From positions 496,001 to 560,000 of the forward strand of contig CP012388.1 in assembly GCA_001708385.1 (NCBI GenBank): a DNA stretch of 64,000 nucleotides. The letters are read 5' to 3'. The position numbers and the translations under genes were made by a program. Positions 8,936-16,297 of this stretch are shown piece after piece. Every line of letters begins with the position of its first letter. Positions within the stretch are counted from its first letter, which is position 1. The DNA is from Flavobacterium psychrophilum. Its GTDB lineage: Bacteria > Bacteroidota > Bacteroidia > Flavobacteriales > Flavobacteriaceae. The notes beneath the pieces were generated by a model. That model was not told the DNA's origin. It saw only the letters and a program-made list of their open reading frames with translations, and did no database searches.

Positions 8936-10347
8936 TGAAACATTATATCTACAAATTAGAGAAAGGCAGTAAAAAGCATTTATGCCCGGGCTGTGGTAAG
9001 AAAAGCTTTGTCCGTTATCAGGATACCGAAGAGCAGAATTATATCCCGAAACAATATGGCCGTTGTGACCGTGAAAGCAAATGCGGGTATCATATTAACC
9101 CTTATAATGATGGCTATGTTAATAAGGATAGTGAGCAGCGAGATTACAATGAGGCTAGGCAGAAACAATACGCGCACGCACGTGGGGCAAAACAAGAAAA
9201 AACAGATGCTCCTGTATATATCCCTAATGAGATTTTAAATCAAACTCTTAAAAATTATGGACAAAATATTTTCATACAAAACCTACTCAAAAACATTCCA
9301 TTTCCTTTTGAAGAAGAGCAAATTAATAAGGTTATATCAATGTATTATTTAGGTACTGTTAGCAATGGGTATAGAGCTGGAGCTATAACCTTTCCGTTCA
9401 TTGATTTTGATGGAAACGTGAGAGCAATTCAGGTAAAGCAATTCGACGAAAACAATCATACTAGAGGTACAGACTTTTTGCATTCAATAATAGAAAAACA
9501 TCATAACAAAAACAATTTGCCACAACCGGACTGGTTGCCAAAATATATAAAACAAGACAAACGCATTAGCTGCCTTTTCGGCGAACATTTATTAAAGAGA
9601 TACCCACTTAACCCTATTGCATTAGTTGAAGCTCCTAAAACAGCTGTATATGGCTCATTGTATTTTGGATTACCCAATAACCAAAATAATTTTATTTGGT
9701 TGGCTGTGTATAATAAAAGTAGCTTCACATTTGATAAACTAAAAGAGTTAAAAGGGCGTGATGTATTTGTTTTTCCTGACTTATCTAAAGATGGCGAAAC
9801 ATTTAAAGAATGGAAACGAAAAGCTGAGTTTATTGAAAAACAACTTCCGGGAACACGATTTATTTTTTCTGATTTACTTGAACAGTTTTCGCCGAAAGAC
9901 AACCGCGATGATGGATGCGATATAGCAGACTTTCTAATAAAATTAGACTGGCGAAATTTTAGAGTTAAAGAATTAAAAATTGAGAATGAACAGGAGTTAG
10001 CCATAATAGAACCGAGTGAAAAAAGTGAAAAGAATGAACCTTTAGAAACAACTTTTTTTTATCTATCTGAGCAGTTCCTTGAGCAAGATGATATTAATGA
10101 TTTTATAACCAAAGAAAAGCCTGATTGGAATACTGAAATAAAAGACCTTGAAGAATTCTTTAAACCACCTTTACCACCAATGCTGCCATTAAAGTCTAAT
10201 CATTATATCATTTCCGACATGGATAAGATGATTAAAAGTCACCTTTCCATAGTTAAGTCAAATAACGGAAATACTATATACCGACCTTACCTTGAAAGGT
10301 TACAGGAATTGAAACATTATGTAATAACAACAGCTGACCGCAAATAG
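8935..10347 (+). CDS. Zinc-ribbon, DUF6371-like mobile-element protein
   Basis: A 470-aa protein starting at an ATG that overlaps the helicase stop. The N-terminus has a zinc ribbon, CPGCGKKSF with CDRESKCGYH about 30 residues later, like the zinc-binding domain of DnaG-type primases. The centre carries a Toprim-like stretch (LVEAPKTAVYGSLYFGLP, then FVFPDLSKDGETFKEWKR), consistent with the DUF6371 proteins that accompany D5-like helicases in Bacteroidota elements. The C-terminal ~130 residues are acidic and poorly defined. I infer that it works with the helicase in element replication, possibly as the priming partner. The Toprim reading is by eye and moderately uncertain. Confidence 0.75.
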   Translation: MKHYIYKLEKGSKKHLCPGCGKKSFVRYQDTEEQNYIPKQYGRCDRESKCGYHINPYNDGYVNKDSEQRDYNEARQKQYAHARGAKQEKTDAPVYIPNEILNQTLKNYGQNIFIQNLLKNIPFPFEEEQINKVISMYYLGTVSNGYRAGAITFPFIDFDGNVRAIQVKQFDENNHTRGTDFLHSIIEKHHNKNNLPQPDWLPKYIKQDKRISCLFGEHLLKRYPLNPIALVEAPKTAVYGSLYFGLPNNQNNFIWLAVYNKSSFTFDKLKELKGRDVFVFPDLSKDGETFKEWKRKAEFIEKQLPGTRFIFSDLLEQFSPKDNRDDGCDIADFLIKLDWRNFRVKELKIENEQELAIIEPSEKSEKNEPLETTFFYLSEQFLEQDDINDFITKEKPDWNTEIKDLEEFFKPPLPPMLPLKSNHYIISDMDKMIKSHLSIVKSNNGNTIYRPYLERLQELKHYVITTADRK

Positions 10348-10387
10348 CAAAGTTCCTTAATAATTTAGGTTATAAAAATTAAATATC

Positions 10388-10975
10388 ATGCCAAAACAAA
10401 GCACCTTCCCCACCCTCTTTGACGATGTTCTACAGTTACAAATAAGTAAATTAAAAGAATGGGGATATTTAAACCCCGAACAGCATATTCGAGGTACAGT
10501 AAACTGGAGTACTAATGGAAACTCAGTTGGTAGTATCTCTATCGCGATTAACACAAGCGTAAACCAACCTTATATTGAACTTGATTACAAGTACAGGGAT
10601 GAACCTAGAAATTATAAGGTGTTTCTAATTACCAAACTCAGTAATTTAGGTAAAGGCGAATTATGGTTTTTCGTTTGTCCACATACCGGCAAGCTCTGCC
10701 GCAAGCTTTATTCAATCATTGGTTATTTTTTACATCGCGATGCTTTTAAAGGGATTATGTATGAAAGTCAAATCCAAAGCAAAAAATGGCGTGACATGGA
10801 TAAATTCTATGGTTCTTACTTCAAAGCGGAAAAACTTTATGAGCAGCTATATAAAAAGCATCTTAAAAAAACGTATGCCGGTAAACCCACAAAGAAATAT
10901 GCGAAGCTAATAGCTGAATTACAGAAAAGTGAAAGTTATACGATAGATGATATTGAGAGGATGTTTATCACATAA
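10388..10975 (+). CDS. Hypothetical protein of replication cassette, 195 aa
   Basis: A 195-aa protein, 40 bases after the DUF6371-like gene. The N-terminal half is beta-rich (GTVNWSTNGNSVGSISIAIN). A central CPHTGKLCRKLY motif could coordinate zinc. The C-terminal half is basic and helical (KKHLKKTYAGKPTKKYAKL). Proteins with this W-F-CP-TGK-CRKLY pattern commonly accompany helicase-primase genes in Bacteroidota mobile elements, which is my recollection of family context, not a search result. No function is known to me. It probably belongs to the same transcript as the primase cassette. Confidence 0.72.
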   Translation: MPKQSTFPTLFDDVLQLQISKLKEWGYLNPEQHIRGTVNWSTNGNSVGSISIAINTSVNQPYIELDYKYRDEPRNYKVFLITKLSNLGKGELWFFVCPHTGKLCRKLYSIIGYFLHRDAFKGIMYESQIQSKKWRDMDKFYGSYFKAEKLYEQLYKKHLKKTYAGKPTKKYAKLIAELQKSESYTIDDIERMFIT

Positions 10976-11001
10976 TTTGTAAATTGCTTAAAAAATAAGT
11001 G

Positions 11002-12165
11002 ATGACAAAAAAACTCACTGTACTACTTGGTGCTGGCTTTTCTGCTAATGCTGGTATGCCTGTGGCAAGCACCATTGCCAGTTATTTTAATAGAGATTTG
11101 AAAGAAAAATTATTGTGCTTTTCGTCAAGTGAATGGATGTGGGCAGATAACAAAGACGATGCTTCATTAAATAATGGTCGTTTAAATTTTGACTGGCTAC
11201 CTTATTCATATGTTCTAAATGAATTGGTTAAACAATATATTAATGAGAGAGAAGAATTAAATAACTACGAAGATTTTTACCAGTATGTAATTGACATTTC
11301 TAAAGATAAAAATCTACTAACAGAAGTTTTTGAAAAAGGAAAAGCAGAATTATTAATTGACAAGCCTCATTTAAACGACCAATTAGAAGGCTATAATGAT
11401 TATTATGACAGCTATATATTTGCCTTTACTAAAAAACAGTATCAAAAATTAACTGATATAATAAATTATTTAATTGCTGATATTCTTAATATTCAAATTT
11501 CTGACGAAACAATATTTGAAACATATTCAGATTTTATTGAATATTTAAAACGTTTTGATGAAATTGATATTTTTACTTTAAATCATGATATTTTATTAGA
11601 GAGGCTCTTAAGAATGTCAGGAATGGAATATAGTCGCGGCTTTAATAAAAATAATTCTCCAATACATGCTAATGGCAAATCGATTGAATTCTACAATGGT
11701 AACTTTGATAAGAAAATTAGAATTTACAAGTTGCATGGTAGTTTAGATTTATACAGATTTGACCACCATACACAAAATGTAAATGTTTATCAACGAACCG
11801 GAGCTTATGATTATTTTTTGACTACAAACTATTATGATAAGCATCGTGTAGAAAGAGTTAATCCTGAAACAGGTGAAGTTTTACAAGAATACAATTTCGA
11901 TATAGTACCCAAATTTATTACAGGTACAAACAAAACAGAAATAATTAGTGCTGATAATATGTATAAGCAGTTGTTTGATATATATGAACAAACAATTGCA
12001 AAAACAGAAAATTTATTAGTTTCCGGTTATTCATTTTGTGATGAACACATAAACACTAGTTTAAAAAAAAATGAAAATCTCACTTTTATAAATCACCGAA
12101 GAAGCAAAGATTATCCATTTTCTGATAATGGTAAAAATATTACTTACTTTGAAGAGTTACTTTAA
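11002..12165 (+). CDS. SIR2-family protein, probable NADase-type defence effector
   Basis: A 387-aa protein. I start it at ATG 11002; an in-frame GTG at 10999 adds one residue. SIR2/Rossmann motifs are in order: LLGAGFSANAGMP at residues ~8-20 (NAD phosphate loop), TLNHDILLERL near 191 (equivalent of the TxNxD motif), KLHGSLDLY near 243 (His base region) and VSGYSFCDEHIN near 340. This arrangement matches prokaryotic SIR2-like proteins used in anti-phage systems, which hydrolyse NAD+ when triggered. There is no zinc-binding module as in classical deacetylase sirtuins and no extra domain. It begins 26 bases after the mobile-element cassette and converges on the HNH-like gene with only 10 bases between. 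Its trigger and partner are not evident. Confidence 0.85.
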   Translation: MTKKLTVLLGAGFSANAGMPVASTIASYFNRDLKEKLLCFSSSEWMWADNKDDASLNNGRLNFDWLPYSYVLNELVKQYINEREELNNYEDFYQYVIDISKDKNLLTEVFEKGKAELLIDKPHLNDQLEGYNDYYDSYIFAFTKKQYQKLTDIINYLIADILNIQISDETIFETYSDFIEYLKRFDEIDIFTLNHDILLERLLRMSGMEYSRGFNKNNSPIHANGKSIEFYNGNFDKKIRIYKLHGSLDLYRFDHHTQNVNVYQRTGAYDYFLTTNYYDKHRVERVNPETGEVLQEYNFDIVPKFITGTNKTEIISADNMYKQLFDIYEQTIAKTENLLVSGYSFCDEHINTSLKKNENLTFINHRRSKDYPFSDNGKNITYFEELL

Positions 12166-12175
12166 TATTTTTAAT

Positions 12176-13060
12176 TTAATCGATTCCTAATCTTTTATGC
12201 ATTTCTCGCCATTCTTTTCCAAATTCGATAATTTCTAATGCTGCTTTCCGCTTATCTTCGGGTAAGCATTGAATACAGGTTTGGTATTGAATGCCTTTGT
12301 AATTTTCTTTACATTTTGGACATAATTCCATATTGTATAAGTCGAAACTACCGGCACATTTTCGACAAGCAGTTATTGTATCTTCAAATGAAAGATACTT
12401 AATATTGTCATCTAAATATTTTAAAAAAGCCTCTTTCTCAATCGTTTCTGAGTCTTTATCTTTTGCACATTCTCTTTGCATCCAATACCTAACATTTGAT
12501 AGGTTATTCTTATTTCTCCATTTATCCTTAGATACAAAGCATTTATCTCGTACTTCATAAGCATCTTCATTTTCATAAAAAATAGTTATAAGCTCATCTA
12601 CCGTTCTATAAATAGCTTCATCAAATTCATGTTTACAATCTGCGCAATAATATTTTGGAGTTTTCCTAACCCTTGTATTAGGATTTTTGTTTTTGCAATT
12701 AGGGCATAAAGGAACTGGCTCATAATCATACTTTTTTAGAAGATAATTACTAAACTCAGATTTATCAACTATCGAGTTTTCTCCGATATATTCATTTGTA
12801 TACTCTCTAGTCGTTTGTCTTTTGTATTCAGAAAACTTTCTTGGATGAGAAAGATGCTGAAGGGTTAATACATCTTTACTACTACATATTTCGCATTTCT
12901 CTTTAATGAATTTAGACCTTCTTTCTTTCCAGTCTTTTGTATGCCAGGAACGTTGTCCTTCTTTGAAATCATTCCAGAAATCAGCTTTTGCGCTCTCTAG
13001 TGAAATTTCGCTATTTGCTAATCTATCTCTTAACTCCAAAAGTTCGTTATATGTCATCAT
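12176..13060 (-). CDS. HNH-like/multiple zinc-ribbon protein
   Basis: A 294-aa protein with six CxxC pairs. The first, KEKCEICSSKDVLTLQHL near residues 54-71, matches the opening of HNH nucleases (CxxC...LxxHH). The pairs CPNC and CADC, then CRKC and CPKC, look like two zinc ribbons, with CIQC near the C-terminus. The N-terminal ~50 residues are helical and basic. I infer nucleic-acid binding and possibly nuclease activity, but the later HNH Asn/His residues are not clear. It is convergent with the SIR2 gene and divergent from the membrane gene at 13155, with a 94-base shared upstream region. I cannot tell whether it works with either. Confidence 0.72.
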   Translation of the reverse strand: MMTYNELLELRDRLANSEISLESAKADFWNDFKEGQRSWHTKDWKERRSKFIKEKCEICSSKDVLTLQHLSHPRKFSEYKRQTTREYTNEYIGENSIVDKSEFSNYLLKKYDYEPVPLCPNCKNKNPNTRVRKTPKYYCADCKHEFDEAIYRTVDELITIFYENEDAYEVRDKCFVSKDKWRNKNNLSNVRYWMQRECAKDKDSETIEKEAFLKYLDDNIKYLSFEDTITACRKCAGSFDLYNMELCPKCKENYKGIQYQTCIQCLPEDKRKAALEIIEFGKEWREMHKRLGID

Positions 13061-13077
13061 ACTAATTACTTCTCTTA

Positions 13078-13107
13078 TTCGACAAAAAAATTATAATCAT
13101 ATATTTG
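13078..13107 (+). promoter_or_regulatory. Bacteroidota-type promoter of membrane gene 13155
   Basis: TTCG at 13078-13081 fits the -33 element (TTnG) and TATATTTG at 13100-13107 matches the -7 consensus TAnnTTTG exactly, with an 18-base spacer. Transcription would begin about 13113, some 40 bases before the start codon. The site lies in the divergent gap shared with the zinc-ribbon gene. Confidence 0.6.
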
Positions 13108-13154
13108 TTTAACTAAATTACTTAAATAATTGATATTTAAAAACTTTCAAAGAA

Positions 13155-13763
13155 ATGACAGATGAAGAAATAACAACAAAAATTAATGAGTATAGAGAAA
13201 GAGAAATTAGATGGACAGATAACTCCCTTTCTCAATTATCATTTTTTAATAGTTTACTATTAACTTTAGGTGTAGGCTTCTTATCGTTCAGTTATGAGAA
13301 CTTTTTCAAAGAAAAAACGTCTTTTTCAATTTGCAATCTTGATTGGAATTTGACCTTTACGGCTATTTCTATCTTTTTTATTTTTCTTTCAATATACTAT
13401 GGTCTGATTGTTTCGATTAATCGTTTGTACAGTTTTCGTATAACAAGGTATATTAATCGAACAAGACATCTCATTATGAAACATTCAGGATTACCAATGC
13501 CGGAAGGAACTACAAAAGAATTTAACAAGGTGCGAAAATTGTTTCTAACTTTTGAAGTAATGATTGGCTATCCAAAAATTACATTTGAACAATGCAAAAC
13601 ATATAAAATTCTCGACAATAAAGAAGAAGTAAAATCTAATTTTAATGAATTAAGAAATATAGCTCATAATTTAGGAATCAATACATGGAGAAATACTAAT
13701 TATCAAATTGTAACTTTCTTTCTTAGTGTTTTCTTTTATATTTTGTCCATACTTTTCAATTAA
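13155..13763 (+). CDS. Membrane protein, 3 TM segments, unknown function
   Basis: A 202-aa protein with hydrophobic segments at about residues 27-45, 65-92 and 181-201. A charged N-terminus precedes the first pair, and an ~88-residue polar, basic loop with helical character separates the second from the C-terminal helix. No signal peptide or catalytic motif is seen. Its own consensus promoter lies upstream, so it is transcribed independently of the SIR2 gene. The TM hairpin plus long cytoplasmic loop recalls small membrane effectors that accompany nucleotide-sensing or nuclease defence genes, but I do not recognise the family. It is the last intact gene before the repeat-rich right edge of the island. 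Confidence 0.75.
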   Translation: MTDEEITTKINEYREREIRWTDNSLSQLSFFNSLLLTLGVGFLSFSYENFFKEKTSFSICNLDWNLTFTAISIFFIFLSIYYGLIVSINRLYSFRITRYINRTRHLIMKHSGLPMPEGTTKEFNKVRKLFLTFEVMIGYPKITFEQCKTYKILDNKEEVKSNFNELRNIAHNLGINTWRNTNYQIVTFFLSVFFYILSILFN

Positions 13764-13788
13764 TAACATTTACCCCTTTTTATTCAAT

Positions 13789-14030
13789 TTGTACCTTATT
13801 TGTACCTTGTAACAATTAAACCCTTGTAAATAAAGGAAAGTTAGATTTTGTATCGGGAAGTAAGAAGGTATAAAAAACACAAAACGACTTTCTAAAAAAC
13901 ACGTTAAATCACTACTCACCAACAATGTAGTGATTTTTTTAATCCCAAAAACTTTCGTTTTATTTGCGCAACTTTGTTCTGATTTGTACCTCCCTTGTAC
14001 CTCGAAAATGATTTTAACATTGAGGTACAA
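13789..14030. repeat. Phased TTGTACCT repeats at island edge
   Basis: TTGTACCT occurs at 13789-13796 and 13800-13807, again at 13984-13991 and 13995-14002, and inverted (AGGTACAA) at 14023-14030. Each direct pair has an 11-base period, about one helical turn. The two pairs bracket the hairpin at 13906-13936. This looks like arm-type integrase sites or operators of a lost regulator. No integrase is present to settle it. Confidence 0.55.
13906..13936. terminator. Perfect 10-bp hairpin with T-run
   Basis: AAATCACTAC at 13906-13915 pairs perfectly with GTAGTGATTT at 13927-13936, with an 11-base loop and further Ts following. On the + strand this is a plausible terminator for the membrane gene that ends at 13763. 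Its position between repeat pairs also makes an attachment-site core conceivable. Confidence 0.5.
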
Positions 14031-14067
14031 ATGACCGGACAAATTATGGCAAAGTTTGGAACGTGCT

Positions 14068-14105
14068 GGCACATAAGAGCACGCCGGGACACTTTGTGGC
14101 ACGCC
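14068..14105 (+). repeat. Short GGCAC/GCACGCC repeats upstream of broken HTH gene
   Basis: GCACGCC is present at 14079-14085 and 14099-14105 (20-base period), and a related GGCAC is at 14068-14072. They end 15 bases before the ATG of the broken HTH gene. Possible operator or recombination-protein binding sites; function is not shown. Confidence 0.35.
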
Positions 14106-14120
14106 AAATTATAAAATGAA

Positions 14121-14500
14121 ATGAGTTCAAATATCTGGATTGAAAAAGCATGTGAATAATGTAGGAAAATATTCACATCTAAGACTACAAAGACACGTTA
14201 TTGTGACCTAAAGTGCAATAGGAGGGCCTACAAGGCCATTCAGAGGGAAGCGAAATTACAATCAAAAAGCTGGGACGCAGGACCATTGTCAAGAGGTCAG
14301 ATGTCAATACGTATTTCGAATTTCCGGATATAACAATTCCTGACAGCAAGCTCCCTTACCTGAATGACTGTTACACCGTCAATGAAATGCACGAAAGGTT
14401 TGATATCTCTAACGGAGCCCTGTATAATCTCATCAGGAGGGAGCAGATTCGCAGGTTTGTCAAGGTAGAAATAATAGCTGCCAAACTTGACGAAAAATGA
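14121..14500 (+). pseudogene. Broken zinc-finger/double-HTH mobile-element protein
   Basis: Reading from ATG 14121 gives MSSNIWIEKACE, then an in-frame TAA (14157-14159) where Tyr is expected, then CRKIFTSKTTKTRYCDLKC, an N-terminal zinc finger. The match shifts frame near 14240-14260. The second frame reads KKLGRRTIVKRSDVNTYF and then an HTH (YTVNEMHERFDISNGALYNL), ending with TGA at 14498. Intact relatives in Bacteroidota elements carry a zinc finger followed by two HTH units and sit beside a tyrosine integrase. Here the first HTH is deleted and no integrase follows. The stop codon, frameshift and deletion show the gene is dead. It marks an older element edge. Confidence 0.8.
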
Positions 14501-14980
14501 TCGGAATGATTGTGGTTGACATATCTCAATCGCGACTTGAAAGTGATTGGCGGCGCTCGGGTTTTCTACAAAAAATTTTTACAGATGTTGAGCAGCAATA
14601 CATCATTGACGCAACTGATCCTGAAATTTTGGTATGGCTTCTATGGAGCATGAAGGAAGCCGCCTATAAAATCTATAACAGGCAGGCCGGAATAAGGTCG
14701 TATATACCTAAAATTAGGCTGTAAAATTTTATTTAAAGGAAGCGCGGATTACACCGGGTTGGTAGTATGCTATAATAATCTATTTTATACTTCAACTGTT
14801 ATAATTGGCGATAGCTTACATACCGTAGCTGTCAGGTTTTTGTCTGACTTGGAGAAAATTGTAGAAGTAGATAAAAAATTTATAATAAAAAAGGTAATGG
14901 TGTTTCCTACTTGTACAATAGTCTTAGAAATATATATCAGGACGCTTAAGTTAGCAACCGCGGGCGGTATGAAAAAATAG
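14497..14980 (+). pseudogene. Frameshifted 4'-phosphopantetheinyl transferase
   Basis: The first frame (14497-14724) reads MIGMIVVDISQSRLESDWRR, then a region ending WSMKEAAYKIYNRQAGIRSY, the Mg/CoA-binding WxxKEAxxK block of Sfp/AcpS-type transferases. This frame then stops early. The rest continues in another frame from about 14728 to 14980 (KGSADYTGLVVCYNNLFYTS, then DSLHTVAV). Together they match the length and order of the small flavobacterial transferases that attach phosphopantetheine to carrier proteins. The frameshift between the halves, and a degraded C-terminus, make it a pseudogene. Its ATG overlaps the end of the broken HTH gene. Confidence 0.72.
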
Positions 14981-15571
14981 TAATCCTACGACTAATTTAA
15001 CGAATAGATCTGATCCATTAAAATAAAATTCAGGTTTAAATCTTTTTCCAGAATTCAACGAGCGGGGTTTTATTCATTCTTCAGGCTTATCATGTAACAA
15101 TTGTTAAACTTTTTTTATCCCGGAATCGTTTCGTTAGTACACTTCTGAACAATGTATTTGCTTTGTTGGTTAATCCAATTGTATAATTATTAATTACAAA
15201 TTTAAAGATGGTTAAAACAATTTATATGTTTTAATCTTATCCAGTGATTCAAACCATTCAATTTAAATCCTAGTCCTAGATACTTGCATTAATTTTTTTT
15301 TCTTGATTTCGATAGACAGTATAATTACTCTTTACATTGTATAAAATAGCTTCTATAAATTTCATTATAAAGGTTATAAAAATTAGAATAAATAAGATAG
15401 CTAAATTTCATGATTGATTGGAATTATAACTAAAATTTAAAGTTAGACGATTAAAAAGTTTCTATATGCTAGGTAATCATTGTAAGATATTTAGCCGTAA
15501 AAATTTGCAATCTGTCGACTTACAGTTCTTGGATTATTTTTTCGAGAATATTAAATTTGATTATAAAAAAA
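14981..15571. other. Gene-free, AT-rich stretch
   Basis: Stop codons occur in all frames and no domain-like translation, tRNA or hairpin of note was found until the terminator at 15572. Probably decayed DNA beside the pseudogenes. Confidence 0.5.
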
Positions 15572-15597
15572 TGGCTGTTCGATATTTCGAACAGCCA
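15572..15597 (-). terminator. Rho-independent terminator of the truncated surface-protein gene
   Basis: TGGCTGTTCGA (15572-15582) pairs perfectly over 11 bp with TCGAACAGCCA (15587-15597), with a 4-base loop. On the minus strand it is followed by a run of Ts. It lies 40 bases after the stop of the 15637-15864 fragment, so it is the original terminator of that gene. Confidence 0.85.
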
Positions 15598-15636
15598 CTA
15601 CGTTTATAGACCTAAGCTATTAATTTAATCTAAGCT

Positions 15637-15864
15637 TTAATTGGCTTGATATCTTATTGCAGTTGCTATTCGTGTCACCTGTCCAGTAGTATTTTGTGTT
15701 ACGTAAAAGGCAAAGGTATCACCAGCATTAATAACCACACTTTCATTACTAAAGCCCGTCGTACTGACATTAATGGCACTACTTGTAGGTACCGTAATCG
15801 TAACACCAGTTGCTACGTTATTTATGTAAAGCGTAACCGTTATATTAGGGGCAGCACTAAACAC
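15637..15864 (-). pseudogene. 3' remnant of a beta-rich surface/collagen-tail-like protein
   Basis: The 75 residues (ITVTLYINNVATGVTITVPT, then INAGDTFAFYVTQNTTGQVT) resemble the C-terminal jelly-roll-like domain found at the ends of BclA/tail-fibre-type repetitive surface proteins in Bacteroidota. The only possible start is a GTG at 15864 directly preceded by an in-frame TAG, and no upstream continuation is seen. The genuine terminator remains downstream. I read it as the 3' end of a gene whose body was lost by deletion or rearrangement near 15865. The family resemblance is by pattern only. Confidence 0.55.
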
Positions 15865-16222
15865 CTATTAGCAAATCATAGTCGCTTTCGAACTGATCGA
15901 CCTGATCGCTATCTCACTCACTGATATTTTGGCATATCACTATCCGACCTGATAAGGAAATTCCCCCAACCAGCAGATGACAGATTTTGAACAGATCTTT
16001 TTTTTAAGGCAAGCTGTAGTGATTGGAGAAGAAACAGGCACGTGCCTTACATAAAAATGTTAATAAACCCGCTAAGTCACTGATATACAAAACTCCATTC
16101 TTCTTAGAATATCCTTCTCCAATCCTGAAATAACAAGTTGTAAAATCATAGATAGAGAACTAGGCCCGGCACGATTTATATAAATATTTGTTAATTAGAC
16201 TACATGCCGCTACATCGATATA
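15865..16222. other. Gene-free stretch upstream of the zinc-ribbon/SPFH operon
   Basis: No translation of interest was seen. The left side is the breakpoint of the truncated surface-protein gene, and the right side leads into the promoter at 16223. Confidence 0.45.
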
Positions 16223-16251
16223 TTTCGCATTCCATTAAATCTTTATATTTG
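16223..16251 (+). promoter_or_regulatory. Bacteroidota-type promoter of the 16298 operon
   Basis: TTTC at 16223-16226 (one mismatch to the -33 TTTG) and TATATTTG at 16244-16251 (exact TAnnTTTG -7) are 17 bases apart. The predicted start of transcription is about 16257, giving a ~40-base leader before ATG 16298. Confidence 0.6.
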
Positions 16252-16297
16252 AGTAACGATACTAAACTACGAGTAAAAATATATCTTTCTACAATAC

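Noticed and set aside
13906..13936. Attachment-site core
   Set aside because: The hairpin lies between repeat pairs, but in an integrated element arms should not flank both sides of a core, and no second copy is visible. A terminator is the simpler reading.
13770..14102. Minus-strand open frames across the repeat region
   Set aside because: They run through the TTGTACCT repeats and hairpin and show no protein-like pattern; the repeats explain the DNA better.
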